Source: an uncultured Prevotella sp.
GTDB lineage: Bacteria > Bacteroidota > Bacteroidia > Bacteroidales > Bacteroidaceae
Reading direction: 5' to 3'
Length of the DNA: 29,157 nt
NCBI GenBank assembly: GCA_900768785.1
Contig: CAAGEG010000025.1
Span: 1 to 29,157, forward strand
Part shown: positions 1 through 7,534 of the stretch, in pieces
Numbering within the stretch: the stretch's first letter is position 1
Layout: every line of letters starts with the position of its first letter
The notes under the pieces: generated by a model
Seen by the model: the letters and a program-made list of their open reading frames with translations, nothing else
Told to the model about the DNA's origin: nothing
Database searches by the model: none
Made by a program: the position numbers and the translations under genes

Positions 1-372
1 GAAATTCAGCCAAACACAACCCTCATTTGGGCAAGTTGCGACTTGCAATTCAGCCAAACACTACCCTCTTTCGGGCATGTTGCGACTTGCAATTCAGCCA
101 AACACAACCCTCATTTGGGCATGTTGCGACTTGCAATACAGCCAAACACAACCCTCATTCGGGCAAGTTGCGACTTGAAATTCAGCCAAACACAACCCTC
201 ATTTGGGCAAGTTGCGACTCACATTTCAGCCAAACACAACCATCATTTGGGCAAGTTACGACTTGCAATACAGCCAAACACAACCCTCATTCGGGCATGT
301 TACGATTTGCAATACAGCCAAACACAACCATCATTTGGGCATGTTACGACTTGCAACTTAGCCCAAAATGGC
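1..372. repeat. 44-bp tandem repeat array (at least 8 units)
   Basis: The word CAGCCAAACA recurs at 7, 51, 95, 139, 183, 227, 271 and 315, exactly every 44 bp, with a decayed ninth start near 359. The array runs off the left window edge, so its full size is unknown. Each unit holds a dyad of the type GCAAGT-TGCG-ACTTGC, with one arm altered in units reading GCATGT. No plus-strand frame contains a stop until the array ends. That gives open frames of 111 and 136 codons whose translations merely cycle, so I do not call a gene. Units differ by a few substitutions (ATTTGGG/ATTCGGG, GCAAG/GCATG, TTGCG/TTACG), as expected for an ageing array. Confidence 0.95.
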
Positions 373-433
373 TCTTAAAGATGCATGTCAAAATAGTAAA
401 ACAAGCTGCTGTTAACAAATCAAAGAACAGTTG

Positions 434-889
434 CTAACGTTTAATATCGGCATATTCGGGTATATCTTTTAGCAAAACGCATCTGTTGTTGGCATAATCC
501 ATCATGCAACAATAATGTTGAAGACCATTACTTACAATAAGGTAATCTACTTTAAGCAAGAAATTGTACACGGAAATCTGGTCAAACGTCTTCTGAGTAA
601 TAGGGATATTAGGGGCTTTGTATTCAATAATAAGATGCGGAATAGCATTTTTGTCATACAAAACGCTGTCACATCTCAGCTTTTTAGTGCCACATGACAA
701 CTCCACCTCATTAGCTAATAATGCCGAAGGGTAGCCTTTGCAATCAATAAGATAATGTATAAAGTGTTGCCTAACCCATTCTTCAGGCGTCAAAACCACA
801 TATTTGCGACGCAAAATGTCCCAAATGACTCTTCTGCCGTTGTCAGTTGAAACTTTTATTTCATATGGAGGTAGGTTTAATCGATACAT
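434..889 (-). CDS. Small HSDR_N-type (type I restriction R-subunit N-terminal domain) protein
   Basis: This 151-residue protein resembles the stand-alone HSDR_N-like domain proteins common in Bacteroidales. It shows a PD-(D/E)xK nuclease signature: Asp74 in CDSVLYD, then Glu89 and Lys91 in LIIEYKAP, preceded by Glu61 in an EVEL strand. No helicase or translocase domain follows, so it is not a full restriction subunit. No methylase or specificity gene is nearby. It is divergent from holA with a spacer of about 110 bp. The start at 889 gives the usual MYRLNLPPYE-like N-terminus. Its cellular role is not established; DNA binding or cleavage is an inference from the fold. Confidence 0.8.
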   Translation of the reverse strand: MYRLNLPPYEIKVSTDNGRRVIWDILRRKYVVLTPEEWVRQHFIHYLIDCKGYPSALLANEVELSCGTKKLRCDSVLYDKNAIPHLIIEYKAPNIPITQKTFDQISVYNFLLKVDYLIVSNGLQHYCCMMDYANNRCVLLKDIPEYADIKR

Positions 890-928
890 TTTATTAAATT
901 TGCATACTGATATAACAAGAGGTTAATG

Positions 929-936
929 CAAAGATA
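929..936 (-). promoter_or_regulatory. Possible -7 element for the HSDR_N-like gene
   Basis: The minus strand reads TATCTTTG, matching the Bacteroidetes -7 consensus TAnnTTTG, about 40 nt before the start codon at 889. I see no convincing TTG -33 element at the proper distance, so confidence is limited. Confidence 0.4.
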
Positions 937-999
937 ACCATAAAAAATCATATCGGTTGTTTTTATCATTCCTTTTTATTCTTACCTTTTATAATATCT

Positions 1000-2028
1000 A
1001 TGGCAGATAATAAGTTTGTGACTTTTGACAGTATAATGCAAGACCTGCGTGCAGGAAGCTACCAACCTATATATGTTCTTATGGGTGATGAGGCGTATTA
1101 TATTGATAAAATATCAGACTATATTATGGAAAATGCTCTCACACTTGAGGAAAAAGACTTCAATCAAACCGTTGTTTTCGGTTCAGATGTCACTTCCGTG
1201 CAGATAGCAGATATGGCAAAACGATTTCCCGTTATGGCAGAAAGACAAGTCATAATAGTGAAAGAAGCACAAAACATTAAGAATTGGGATGCCTTAGAAC
1301 GCTATTTAGAGAAGCCCGTTAAGTCAACCGTTCTTGTAATATGCCACAAAAATGGCAATATTGACAAGCGTAAGAAGTTCGTAACTAAGGCCGGAGCTGT
1401 AGGTGTTGTATTTGAAAGTAAGAAAAAACGCGATAGTGAGTTGCCCTCTTTTATATCTTTGTATCTAAAAAATAATGGACAGGCTACTATAGAGCAGAAG
1501 GCTGCACAGATGATTGCTGATTTTATCGGCTCCGATCTAAGCCGTCTTACAAGCGAACTTGACAAACTTCTGTTGTCTTTACCTGCTAATGACAAGAGGG
1601 TAACACCGGAGATAGTGGAAGCAAGTATTGGAATCAGTAAAGATTTCAACCCTTATGAGTTGCGTAATGCTATTGTTTCAAAAGACGTAGTCAAGGCTAA
1701 TCTTATTATTGACTATTTTAGTAGCAACCCCAAAGCGGGTAGTGCGTATATGTTAGTGCCCACTTTGTTCAATTATTTCCAAAATCTTCTTATTGCTTAT
1801 TATGCACCTCGACCCATTACAGATGAGGGAGTAGCAAGTTGGTTAGGGCTTGGTAAGGCATGGGCAGCCAAAGAATATCTACTCGGAATGAGGAACTTTT
1901 CAGGTGTCAAAGTAATGCAAATTATATCAAAAATAAGAGAAATTGATGCCAAAAGCAAGGGCTTGGACAATCCAAATACGTCTATTGGAGAGCTCTTACG
2001 TGAGTTAATTTTCTTCATTTTGCATTAA
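1000..2028 (+). CDS. holA: DNA polymerase III subunit delta
   Basis: This 342-residue protein has the normal length for HolA. The delta subunit is part of the clamp loader and opens the beta sliding clamp during chromosome replication. Visible family features are the N-terminal YQPIYVLMGDEAYYID segment (the degenerate AAA+ strand without a Walker A motif), the central run of strand-helix repeats, a conserved SDLSRLTSELDKL helix near residue 180, and a C-terminal all-helical collar domain ending in a helix near LLRELIFFILH. The ATG at 1000 is preceded by a weak promoter-like TACCTTTT. A short A-stem/T-tract (about 2024-2045) at the stop may act as a weak terminator. Confidence 0.93.
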   Translation: MADNKFVTFDSIMQDLRAGSYQPIYVLMGDEAYYIDKISDYIMENALTLEEKDFNQTVVFGSDVTSVQIADMAKRFPVMAERQVIIVKEAQNIKNWDALERYLEKPVKSTVLVICHKNGNIDKRKKFVTKAGAVGVVFESKKKRDSELPSFISLYLKNNGQATIEQKAAQMIADFIGSDLSRLTSELDKLLLSLPANDKRVTPEIVEASIGISKDFNPYELRNAIVSKDVVKANLIIDYFSSNPKAGSAYMLVPTLFNYFQNLLIAYYAPRPITDEGVASWLGLGKAWAAKEYLLGMRNFSGVKVMQIISKIREIDAKSKGLDNPNTSIGELLRELIFFILH

Positions 2029-2732
2029 AAAAGAGCTTTTTTCTTCCTTGTTTTTTCTATTTCATCAATTTTTTTTGACACAAAAAAATGGCTAAACTGA
2101 CTTAAAATCAACGCCTTTTTAAGATTTTGAAGCCTCTGTAGTCGCATATTTTCAACCATTCTTTACATCGTTCAAGAATATCAAAAAAATACGAAAAAAA
2201 GGTGTTTTTATGTCCTATTTTACGTAGTTGTTTTTATGTTTCGCAATTATTAACATTTAAATTCATAAAAGAAAGCGGTCTTTAAGTTTGTAAATACAAA
2301 GTAAATATTTGCAATTTTAATGGCGTATATGTATAAATTAGCCTTATTTAAATACTTAAATCGTACATTTTATAATGTAGATTTTAAGTTTTAATTTTAC
2401 AACTTATATTTATGCAAAACGTGGTTTTAAGCTGTAAATGACTGAATTTCAACAATAAAAGCACCATTGTTGGATTATTTTAGTCATTATTATCAATAAA
2501 AGTAAGTTATTTTCTGCATAAACAGAAGTTTAAGATACAAATACGTATAACTAATTGATTTATATTAAAATGTTTATCTATAAAATGATAAATAATTAGT
2601 TTGTTATATTTAAAGACTTAAAATTTAAATCTTCATATTTGTATTTACAACATTTAAAGTTTATGTTTTTAAATCACAAATATACGTTTTAAAACTTCAA
2701 TATTTATGTTTTTGAAATATCATTTAATTTTG
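2029..2732. other. 700-bp AT-rich spacer without a recognised gene
   Basis: The stretch is strongly AT-rich and contains no credible coding frame, tRNA or tandem array. The dyad TTTGTAAATACAAA occurs near 2287 and its reverse-complement-like form TTTGTATTTACAA near 2640. These could be coincidental in such AT-rich sequence. The repeated TTTAAA/TTATGTTTTT flavour between about 2620 and 2720 may be a decayed repeat. DnaA boxes were not obvious to me. Confidence 0.5.
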
Positions 2733-2763
2733 TTGCATATTTAAAATAATTGGTTTACCTTTG
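2733..2763 (+). promoter_or_regulatory. Bacteroidetes-type promoter of the HTH regulator
   Basis: TTG (2733-2735), a 20-nt spacer, then TACCTTTG (2756-2763) matches the TTG-N19-21-TAnnTTTG pattern. It overlaps the first in-frame ATG (2750), which argues that translation begins at 2807 instead. Confidence 0.75.
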
Positions 2764-2806
2764 TAAAACCAATGAAAAAAGAGCAATTTTCCCATATTTT
2801 TCGCCT

Positions 2807-3280
2807 ATGGATGATATGAAAGACAGAATAAGACAAGTAATGGAGGCACATCATATGACCCAACAGACGTTTGCCCAATTCGTGGGTATCAATGCCGGAT
2901 CATTAAGTGGAATATTCAATAACCGTACAAAACCGACTCTTAATACCGTTGAAGCGTTGAAGAGTAAAATACCAAATCTAAATGTCGAGTGGTTGATGTT
3001 TGGTCGTGGTTCTATGTTTGAGTCGGAGCAATCTTCTTCTACCCCTTCAAGTGATGAAACTAAAAATGCAAACGATGCAACTTTTAATTCCGGTTCTTCA
3101 TCTCTTGATTTGTTTAATATGCCTTCAAGCGTTAATGTAAGACAACAATCGCAACCGCCAACAGCTGTAAATGTAAAGCCGGAGATAAAGTATGTGGAGC
3201 GTCCGCAGAGGCAAATAACAGAGATAAGAGTATATTTTGATGATCTTACTTACGAGACATTTGTCCCAAAGAAGAATTAA
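2807..3280 (+). CDS. Cro/CI-type helix-turn-helix regulator
   Basis: The protein has about 157 residues. Residues 1-65 form an HTH_3 DNA-binding domain: RIRQVMEAHHMTQQTFAQFVG then the recognition-helix region INAGSLSGIFNNRTKP, ending in VEWLMFGRGSMF. A Ser/Thr/Asn-rich linker follows. The last 30 residues (IKYVERPQRQ, then EIRVYFDDLTYETFVPK) form a short conserved tail seen in related Bacteroidales regulators. The start at 2807 is chosen because the upstream ATG at 2750 lies inside the promoter; 2816 is an alternative. It is monocistronic, with its own promoter and terminator. Targets are unknown; the AT-rich spacer upstream is a natural place to look for its operator. Confidence 0.85.
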   Translation: MDDMKDRIRQVMEAHHMTQQTFAQFVGINAGSLSGIFNNRTKPTLNTVEALKSKIPNLNVEWLMFGRGSMFESEQSSSTPSSDETKNANDATFNSGSSSLDLFNMPSSVNVRQQSQPPTAVNVKPEIKYVERPQRQITEIRVYFDDLTYETFVPKKN

Positions 3281-3345
3281 TACTGGGGTGGAAATTGATA
3301 TATACATCATTTACAATACTTTTTTCATATTATAATAACACAACC

Positions 3346-3380
3346 GGGTCTGAACATTTTCAATGTTTCGGGCCCTTTTT
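3346..3380 (+). terminator. Intrinsic terminator after the HTH gene
   Basis: GGGTCTGAACAT pairs with ATGTTTCGGGCCC (two G-T wobbles and one bulge) around a short loop, followed by TTTTT at 3376-3380. Confidence 0.85.
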
Positions 3381-3485
3381 ATTTACTCCTTTCTGTTATA
3401 TCATTTGTTTGTTTTTTGTTTAATAGTTTTTTACCGGCTGTGGATATTCTTTTCTTTATTTGTGACTATGACTTTTACGTTTAAG

Positions 3486-3545
3486 AAAATGGCTTTATAG
3501 GGTTATAAAAATGGCTTTTTAGGGTAACGAAAATGGCTTTTGTGA
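3486..3545. repeat. 22-bp tandem array, about 2.7 units
   Basis: AAAATGGCTTT starts at 3486, 3508 and 3530, exactly 22 bp apart. Unit tails are TATAGGGTTATA and TTTAGGGTAACG. AAAA...TTTT arms flank TGGC in each unit. Confidence 0.85.
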
Positions 3546-3607
3546 ATTGTGGAGAAGTGTTTTTGTGTTGCAGATAGACGTAATATGCGCTTGTGAGAGA
3601 GCTTTTG

Positions 3608-3709
3608 GTGGTTAAAAGGATGGTTTTTGAGCGTATTTGTTCCCATGTTATTCCCAACTTACATTCAAATTCTGTGGTTAAAAGGATGGTTTTTGAGCGT
3701 ATTTGTTCC
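3608..3709. repeat. Pair of 36-bp direct repeats offset by 66 bp
   Basis: The same 36 bases (beginning GTGGTTAAAAGGATGG and ending GCGTATTTGTTCC) occur at 3608-3643 and 3674-3709. The offset of 66 bp equals three times 22. Confidence 0.92.
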
Positions 3710-3741
3710 GGGTAATAAATGTGTTGTATGACGTTATCGGC

Positions 3742-3865
3742 ATTTATAAACAATATGTAGTTGAAACGCAAAAGAAAAGATTGTGAATGATGAATATTGT
3801 TCCCTTGATTTATAAACAATATGTAGTTGAAACGTAAAAGAAAGGTTCCTGAATGATGAATATTG
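3742..3865. repeat. Pair of 58-bp near-identical direct repeats offset by 66 bp
   Basis: ATTTATAAACAATATGTAG and its continuation through TGAATGATGAATATTGT occur at 3742-3799 and 3808-3865 with a few substitutions. The offset is again 66 bp. Because 66 is divisible by three, the reverse strand shows an open frame with 22-residue protein repeats (LLRFNYILFIN twice), which I judge to be an artefact. Confidence 0.92.
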
Positions 3866-3888
3866 TGTTTTTGAATTAAAATAATATG

Positions 3889-3918
3889 TTGGTTAATGAT
3901 ATAATCTAAGTATATTTG
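3889..3918 (+). promoter_or_regulatory. Promoter of the TrmH-family gene
   Basis: TTG (3889-3891), a 19-nt spacer, then TATATTTG (3911-3918). The predicted start of transcription lies near 3925, about 28 nt before the ATG at 3953. Confidence 0.75.
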
Positions 3919-3952
3919 CAGTAAATAATGTAAATATGTTTTATTTATTGTG

Positions 3953-4753
3953 ATGAATGTCATCGAGATACAGTCGTTAGACGAGTCGGTAGTTAGAATC
4001 TTTGGCTCGTTAACAGAGGCTCAGTTGCGTAATAAAGTTGAGTTTGGTAGTGGCATTTTTATAGCTGAGAGTCCCAAAGTGATACGTGTTGCACTTGATG
4101 CAGGTTATTTGCCGTTGGCTATATTGTGTGAGCGCAAGCATATCTATGGTGATGCGTCAGATATAGTTGCAAGAATAGGCGATGTACCTATATATACGGG
4201 GTCACGTGAGTTACTTTCTCAGCTTACGGGTTATACTCTTACACGTGGTGTATTGTGTGCTATGCGTCGTCCGTCTATGCCACTATTGAGTGATATATGC
4301 CGTGATGCTCATCGTCTTGTAGTTATTCATGGAGTAGTAGATACAACAAATATTGGTGCTATCTTCAGGTCAGCTGCTGCTTTGGGTATTGATGGCGTGT
4401 TGTTAACACCAGATTCGTGTGACCCGTTCAACCGCAGGGCTGTTCGTGTATCTATGGGTTCGGTATTCTTATTGCCATGGACGTGGTTGCCGGAAGGTGT
4501 CAGAGAGTTGCGAAATTATGGTTTTAAGACTGTAGCTATGGCTCTTTCTGATGATTCGGTAGCGCTTGACGATGAGTGTCTTACAAGAGAAGAGAAACTT
4601 GCGATAGTGATGGGCACAGAGGGAGACGGTCTTCCACATGATGTAATAGCCGGTTGTGACTATGTAGTACGTATTCCGATGTCTCGTGGTGTTGATTCTC
4701 TTAATGTGGCAGCGGCATCAGCAGTTGCATTTTGGCAGTTACGTGTGAAGTAA
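3953..4753 (+). CDS. SpoU/TrmH-family RNA 2'-O-methyltransferase
   Basis: This 266-residue SPOUT methyltransferase transfers a methyl group from S-adenosylmethionine to a ribose 2'-OH in rRNA or tRNA. All three SpoU motifs are visible: motif 1 NIGAIFRSAAALG (about 133-145), motif 2 AIVMGTEGDGL (about 217-227) and motif 3 IPMSRGVDSLNVAAASAVA (about 241-259), which form the knotted SAM site. The N-terminal 110 residues look like a substrate-binding domain of the L30e-like type. A GTG at 3950 is in frame just before the ATG at 3953; I prefer the ATG. The exact target nucleotide cannot be told from sequence, so no symbol is given. Confidence 0.88.
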   Translation: MNVIEIQSLDESVVRIFGSLTEAQLRNKVEFGSGIFIAESPKVIRVALDAGYLPLAILCERKHIYGDASDIVARIGDVPIYTGSRELLSQLTGYTLTRGVLCAMRRPSMPLLSDICRDAHRLVVIHGVVDTTNIGAIFRSAAALGIDGVLLTPDSCDPFNRRAVRVSMGSVFLLPWTWLPEGVRELRNYGFKTVAMALSDDSVALDDECLTREEKLAIVMGTEGDGLPHDVIAGCDYVVRIPMSRGVDSLNVAAASAVAFWQLRVK

Positions 4754-4799
4754 ATAAGGCTTTGCCAACTCGTAAACAATCTATTTGAGGTTGGTGCTT

Positions 4800-4826
4800 G
4801 TGTATTGCGACTTAGTCGCAATATAC
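4800..4826. terminator. Strong hairpin between convergent genes, likely bidirectional terminator
   Basis: GTGTATTGCGAC / loop TTA / GTCGCAATATAC forms a 12-bp stem with one wobble. It sits between the stop of the TrmH-family gene (4753) and the stop of the convergent amidotransferase (4838). There is no strong T-tract on either side, so termination is inferred mainly from position. Confidence 0.6.
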
Positions 4827-4837
4827 GTTTGGGGTGC

Positions 4838-5548
4838 TTATTGGTCAATCCATTTTACTAACATATCGGCTACCTCTTTGCCATTATGGTTGTTTTGAGC
4901 CATAGAACTTAGTGCTGCCGCCTTTGTATCATCAGGTTCGTTGTCGGCAAAGTTGTTTATAAGGTGCCTTTCGTAGTCAGTTACATATTCCGGATGTCCT
5001 TGAAAGGTGATGATATTATTATCTATTCTAAAACTTTCTATGGGACAGAAACGACTTGAAGCTATTAAAGTCGCCCTCTTAGGCAGTTCTACAACTTGGT
5101 CATGATGATTATAGAGCAATCGGAGTATGGTGTTTCCGAGCATTTGTTGCGTTGTTTTGTCTGTAATAACAGCCTCTCTAATGCCCACACCCCAGCCGTT
5201 AGCAGCCTTTTCTACCTTTCCGCCAAGTGCGTGTGCAATAATTTGGTGTCCGAAACATACGCCTACCAGTTTGATGTTAGCCTTATCGGCTTCTTTAATC
5301 CATTCGCAGAGCTTTTTTATCCATGCTATATCATCGTAAGCACTAAGGTTGCAGCCTGTGATAACATATAGTTCGTGTTGTCTAAACTCGTCGGGTAGCA
5401 CTCCGTTCATGGCTTCATAGACGTGATAATCGGCATCGTTGCATACCGAGTTAAACAAGTTTGTGAACATAGAAACATAGCTTGGTATATACGGAGGTAG
5501 CAGTCCCGGAAAGGTATCACACAGAATAATGTTTATTTTTTTAGGCAT
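4838..5548 (-). CDS. Class I glutamine amidotransferase (GMP synthase-like)
   Basis: This 236-residue protein is a stand-alone GATase1 domain. The nucleophile elbow is GVCFGHQ with Cys98, and the catalytic His-Glu pair is His185/Glu187 in FQGHPEY. The oxyanion-side segment YVITGCNLSAYDD (about 61-73) precedes it. Proteins of this group release ammonia from glutamine or hydrolyse gamma-glutamyl amides. No synthetase partner is fused or adjacent, so the substrate is unknown. The gene is alone on the minus strand, convergent with the methyltransferase and divergent from the sigma factor operon. Confidence 0.85.
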   Translation of the reverse strand: MPKKINIILCDTFPGLLPPYIPSYVSMFTNLFNSVCNDADYHVYEAMNGVLPDEFRQHELYVITGCNLSAYDDIAWIKKLCEWIKEADKANIKLVGVCFGHQIIAHALGGKVEKAANGWGVGIREAVITDKTTQQMLGNTILRLLYNHHDQVVELPKRATLIASSRFCPIESFRIDNNIITFQGHPEYVTDYERHLINNFADNEPDDTKAAALSSMAQNNHNGKEVADMLVKWIDQ

Positions 5549-5860
5549 AAAGCGTTTGTTATCGTTAGGTTTAGGAACTTAAAAAATAACTTTGTAAAGG
5601 TACTAACAATAATTTTGACTATCAGGATGTTGTGAAATAAAAATAGATATAAGCCTGTAAGGATGACAAATACACTAATAATGCGCTCTAAAACTTACAT
5701 TTTAAACCTAATGATGATGCGAGAGATGACATTTTGATATGATGCTTTGATGCAAGAGAAAGTGCGAAAAAAAGTAAAAAAACACTTTCTGATTTTACTT
5801 TAGCATGTTGTTGAGGTCTTATAAACAGAACGTCTCCTATGGCGCAAACAGCAATAAACG
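5549..5860. other. Spacer with a leader hairpin upstream of the sigma factor
   Basis: No gene is seen here. An 8-bp perfect stem, AGAAAGTG (5757-5764) with CACTTTCT (5783-5790), lies 70 nt before the sigma factor start. A plus-strand TAACTTTG at 5587-5594 fits a -7 box, but no -33 box is correctly spaced. Confidence 0.45.
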
Positions 5861-6388
5861 ATGAAGAACGAAGATATAACAAAACTGCTACCTCACGATT
5901 CAGACAAAGCGTTTCGCATGCTTTTTGATAATTACAAGGAGCCTCTCTATTGGCATATTCGCCGTTTGGTGGTCTCACATGCCGATGCTCAAGATGCCCT
6001 ACAAAACACTTTCGTGAGAATATATCGCTCTTTAGGCAGTCTTATTAACGCCGACTCACTCGTTGCATGGATATATCGCATAGCCACAAATGAAGCTTTG
6101 AGGGTTGTAAAAGATGAAAGCCATATCCTGTCAAGGCTCGATGAGCCCGAAGCATGCGAGGTTAAAGCCGACAACTATGTAGATTACAGCGACCTTGAGG
6201 CTGTCCGACTGCAAAAAGCCATACTATCGTTGCCTCAAAAACAACGTATTGCGTTCACCATGAGATATTATGACAACCTCGATTTCAGCGACATAGCAAA
6301 AGTAACAGGCTCATCTGCTGCATCTGCAAAGGTTAATTACCATGTCGCAAAAAACAAGATAATAAGTTATATGACATCAACAGACTGA
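5861..6388 (+). CDS. ECF-type RNA polymerase sigma factor
   Basis: This 175-residue sigma-70 family protein has only regions 2 and 4, the ECF architecture. Region 2 covers about residues 15-85 (AFRMLFDNYKEPLY, then DAQDALQNTFVRIYRSL and WIYRIATNEALR). Region 4 covers about 115-170 (AILSLPQKQRIAFTMRYYD, then the helix-turn-helix DFSDIAKVTGSSAASAKVNYHVA). It starts an apparent three-gene operon; the next gene begins 3 nt after its stop. The neighbours, a one-pass membrane protein and a Spy-like exported protein, suggest control by an envelope signal. Confidence 0.92.
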   Translation: MKNEDITKLLPHDSDKAFRMLFDNYKEPLYWHIRRLVVSHADAQDALQNTFVRIYRSLGSLINADSLVAWIYRIATNEALRVVKDESHILSRLDEPEACEVKADNYVDYSDLEAVRLQKAILSLPQKQRIAFTMRYYDNLDFSDIAKVTGSSAASAKVNYHVAKNKIISYMTSTD

Positions 6389-6391
6389 ATT

Positions 6392-6763
6392 ATGGAAAGA
6401 AATTTTGATTTGAAAAACATAGGCAAGAAGATGCCATACACCGTTCCCGAAGGCTTTTTTGATGCCCTTGAACAAAATGTTCTCGCCGCTACAACAGACC
6501 GAAACAGGCAAGAAAAGCCTGCTGCTAAACACAGAACAATGTTTAAAACCATGCTTGCCGCAGCTGCCGGACTCGCTTTGGTACTCGTGTTCAGCATTTA
6601 CAGCAAGGTCAATAATAAAGAAAACAGTCAAGAAACAAGTTTTACGGAAGTGGAACAAGCCTTCTGCAGCCTTTCCCAAACCGATCAAGACTATCTCATA
6701 GAAGCCTATCAAGACGACATCTTCTTGCAAAATGCCGTTGCCGAAGAGTCACAATGGCAATAG
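6392..6763 (+). CDS. Probable membrane-bound anti-sigma factor
   Basis: The protein has 123 residues. A cytoplasmic N-terminus with MPYTVPEGFFDALEQNV (about 14-30), a motif common in Bacteroidetes proteins encoded right after ECF sigma factors, is followed by one membrane segment (about residues 53-72, MLAAAAGLALVLVFSIY). A short extracytoplasmic part rich in Asp/Glu comes last. There is no zinc-binding HxxxCxxC motif, so if it is an anti-sigma factor it is not of the ZAS type. Function is inferred from topology and its 3-nt spacing from the sigma gene. Confidence 0.65.
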   Translation: MERNFDLKNIGKKMPYTVPEGFFDALEQNVLAATTDRNRQEKPAAKHRTMFKTMLAAAAGLALVLVFSIYSKVNNKENSQETSFTEVEQAFCSLSQTDQDYLIEAYQDDIFLQNAVAEESQWQ

Positions 6764-6838
6764 CAAATACCAACGATTGCAGCATTGGAAATAATAACAA
6801 ATAACAATAAACAATAACTTTTAAAAACAAAAAGCAAT

Positions 6839-7318
6839 ATGAAAAAGATTTTAACTATGCTGATGTTATCAGCTGTAATGGCAGTTTACTGTCTGCCGGG
6901 ATATTCTCAAACAGAACAAAAAGAGCAGAAAAGAGAACTTCTTGCTGAGAGACAAGCAAACCATATAGCAGGAAAGCTTGCTTTTGATGATGCAACTACA
7001 ACCAAGTTTGTTGCTACATATAAGCAGTATTTGAATGAAATATGGAGCCTATCTCCCAAACGTGGTATGAGAAAAGATGCAAACAAAACAAATCGGACCG
7101 AAGCAGAGACCGAGCAGCTAATAAAACAACGCTTCGCAACAAGCCAAAAAAGACTTGCCATAAGGGAGAAATACTATGACAAATATAGCGAATTTCTCAC
7201 TCCAAAACAGATTGAGCGAGTTTATCAAATAGAAAAAGAGATAATGAACCGCTTGTCTAAGAACAAAGGAAAGGCAAATAAAGGCAACCGTCCTCAAAAG
7301 AAAGACTTTCGAAATTGA
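6839..7318 (+). CDS. Exported Spy/CpxP-like protein
   Basis: This 159-residue protein has a signal peptide (residues 1-23, ending GYSQ). The mature part is helical and highly charged, with FVATYKQYLNEIWSL followed by an LTPKQIERVYQIEKE segment. The latter resembles the LTxxQ motif of the Spy/CpxP/CnrX group, periplasmic sensors or chaperones. The basic tail KNKGKANKGNRPQKK is typical of these Bacteroidetes relatives. It is the third gene of the sigma operon, 75 nt after the probable anti-sigma gene, and is followed by a strong terminator. A sensing or chaperone role is an inference. Confidence 0.65.
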   Translation: MKKILTMLMLSAVMAVYCLPGYSQTEQKEQKRELLAERQANHIAGKLAFDDATTTKFVATYKQYLNEIWSLSPKRGMRKDANKTNRTEAETEQLIKQRFATSQKRLAIREKYYDKYSEFLTPKQIERVYQIEKEIMNRLSKNKGKANKGNRPQKKDFRN

Positions 7319-7342
7319 TGATGATTAGATAAAGTTGGTAAT

Positions 7343-7390
7343 GACACAGTCCTCAAAACAACGTTAGAGGGCTGTGTCTTTCTGTTTTTA
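7343..7390 (+). terminator. Intrinsic terminator of the sigma factor operon
   Basis: GACACAGTCCTC (7343-7354) pairs with GAGGGCTGTGTC (7367-7378) with one wobble, followed by TTTCTGTTTTT. Confidence 0.93.
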
Positions 7391-7457
7391 TAACCGCCAA
7401 CAAGAACGATAGGCTGCATTTATAGGCATAGTTTTCGTTTGTTACGTTGTTTTTTAG

Positions 7458-7465
7458 TAAGTTTG
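7458..7465 (+). promoter_or_regulatory. Possible -7 element of pyrK-pyrD
   Basis: TAAGTTTG fits TAnnTTTG, and a TTTG lies upstream at 7438-7441, but the 16-nt spacing is shorter than usual. It lies downstream of the first in-frame ATG (7439), favouring a later translation start. Confidence 0.45.
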
Positions 7466-7534
7466 CACACAAGAAAGCCGATGCAAAACATCATTCCGCC
7501 TATACCTAATATATATAACTACAACTTATCGTTG

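Noticed and set aside
1..372. CRISPR array
   Set aside because: Units are contiguous and all parts of the 44 bp are repeated. There are no unique spacers and no cas genes.
27..437. 136- and 111-codon open frames over the 44-bp array
   Set aside because: They are products of a repeat lacking stops in all forward frames. The translations simply cycle through the same three phrases, and no start signal is present.
434..889. Part of a type I restriction-modification system
   Set aside because: Only the N-terminal nuclease-like domain is present at its usual stand-alone length. No helicase, methylase or specificity subunit is nearby.
3481..3963. 160-codon minus-strand frame with internal protein repeats
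   Set aside because: It arises from the 66-bp duplications (divisible by three) and overlaps the promoter and start of the TrmH-family gene. The composition (Ile, Leu, His, Tyr, Asn) is that of reversed AT-rich DNA.
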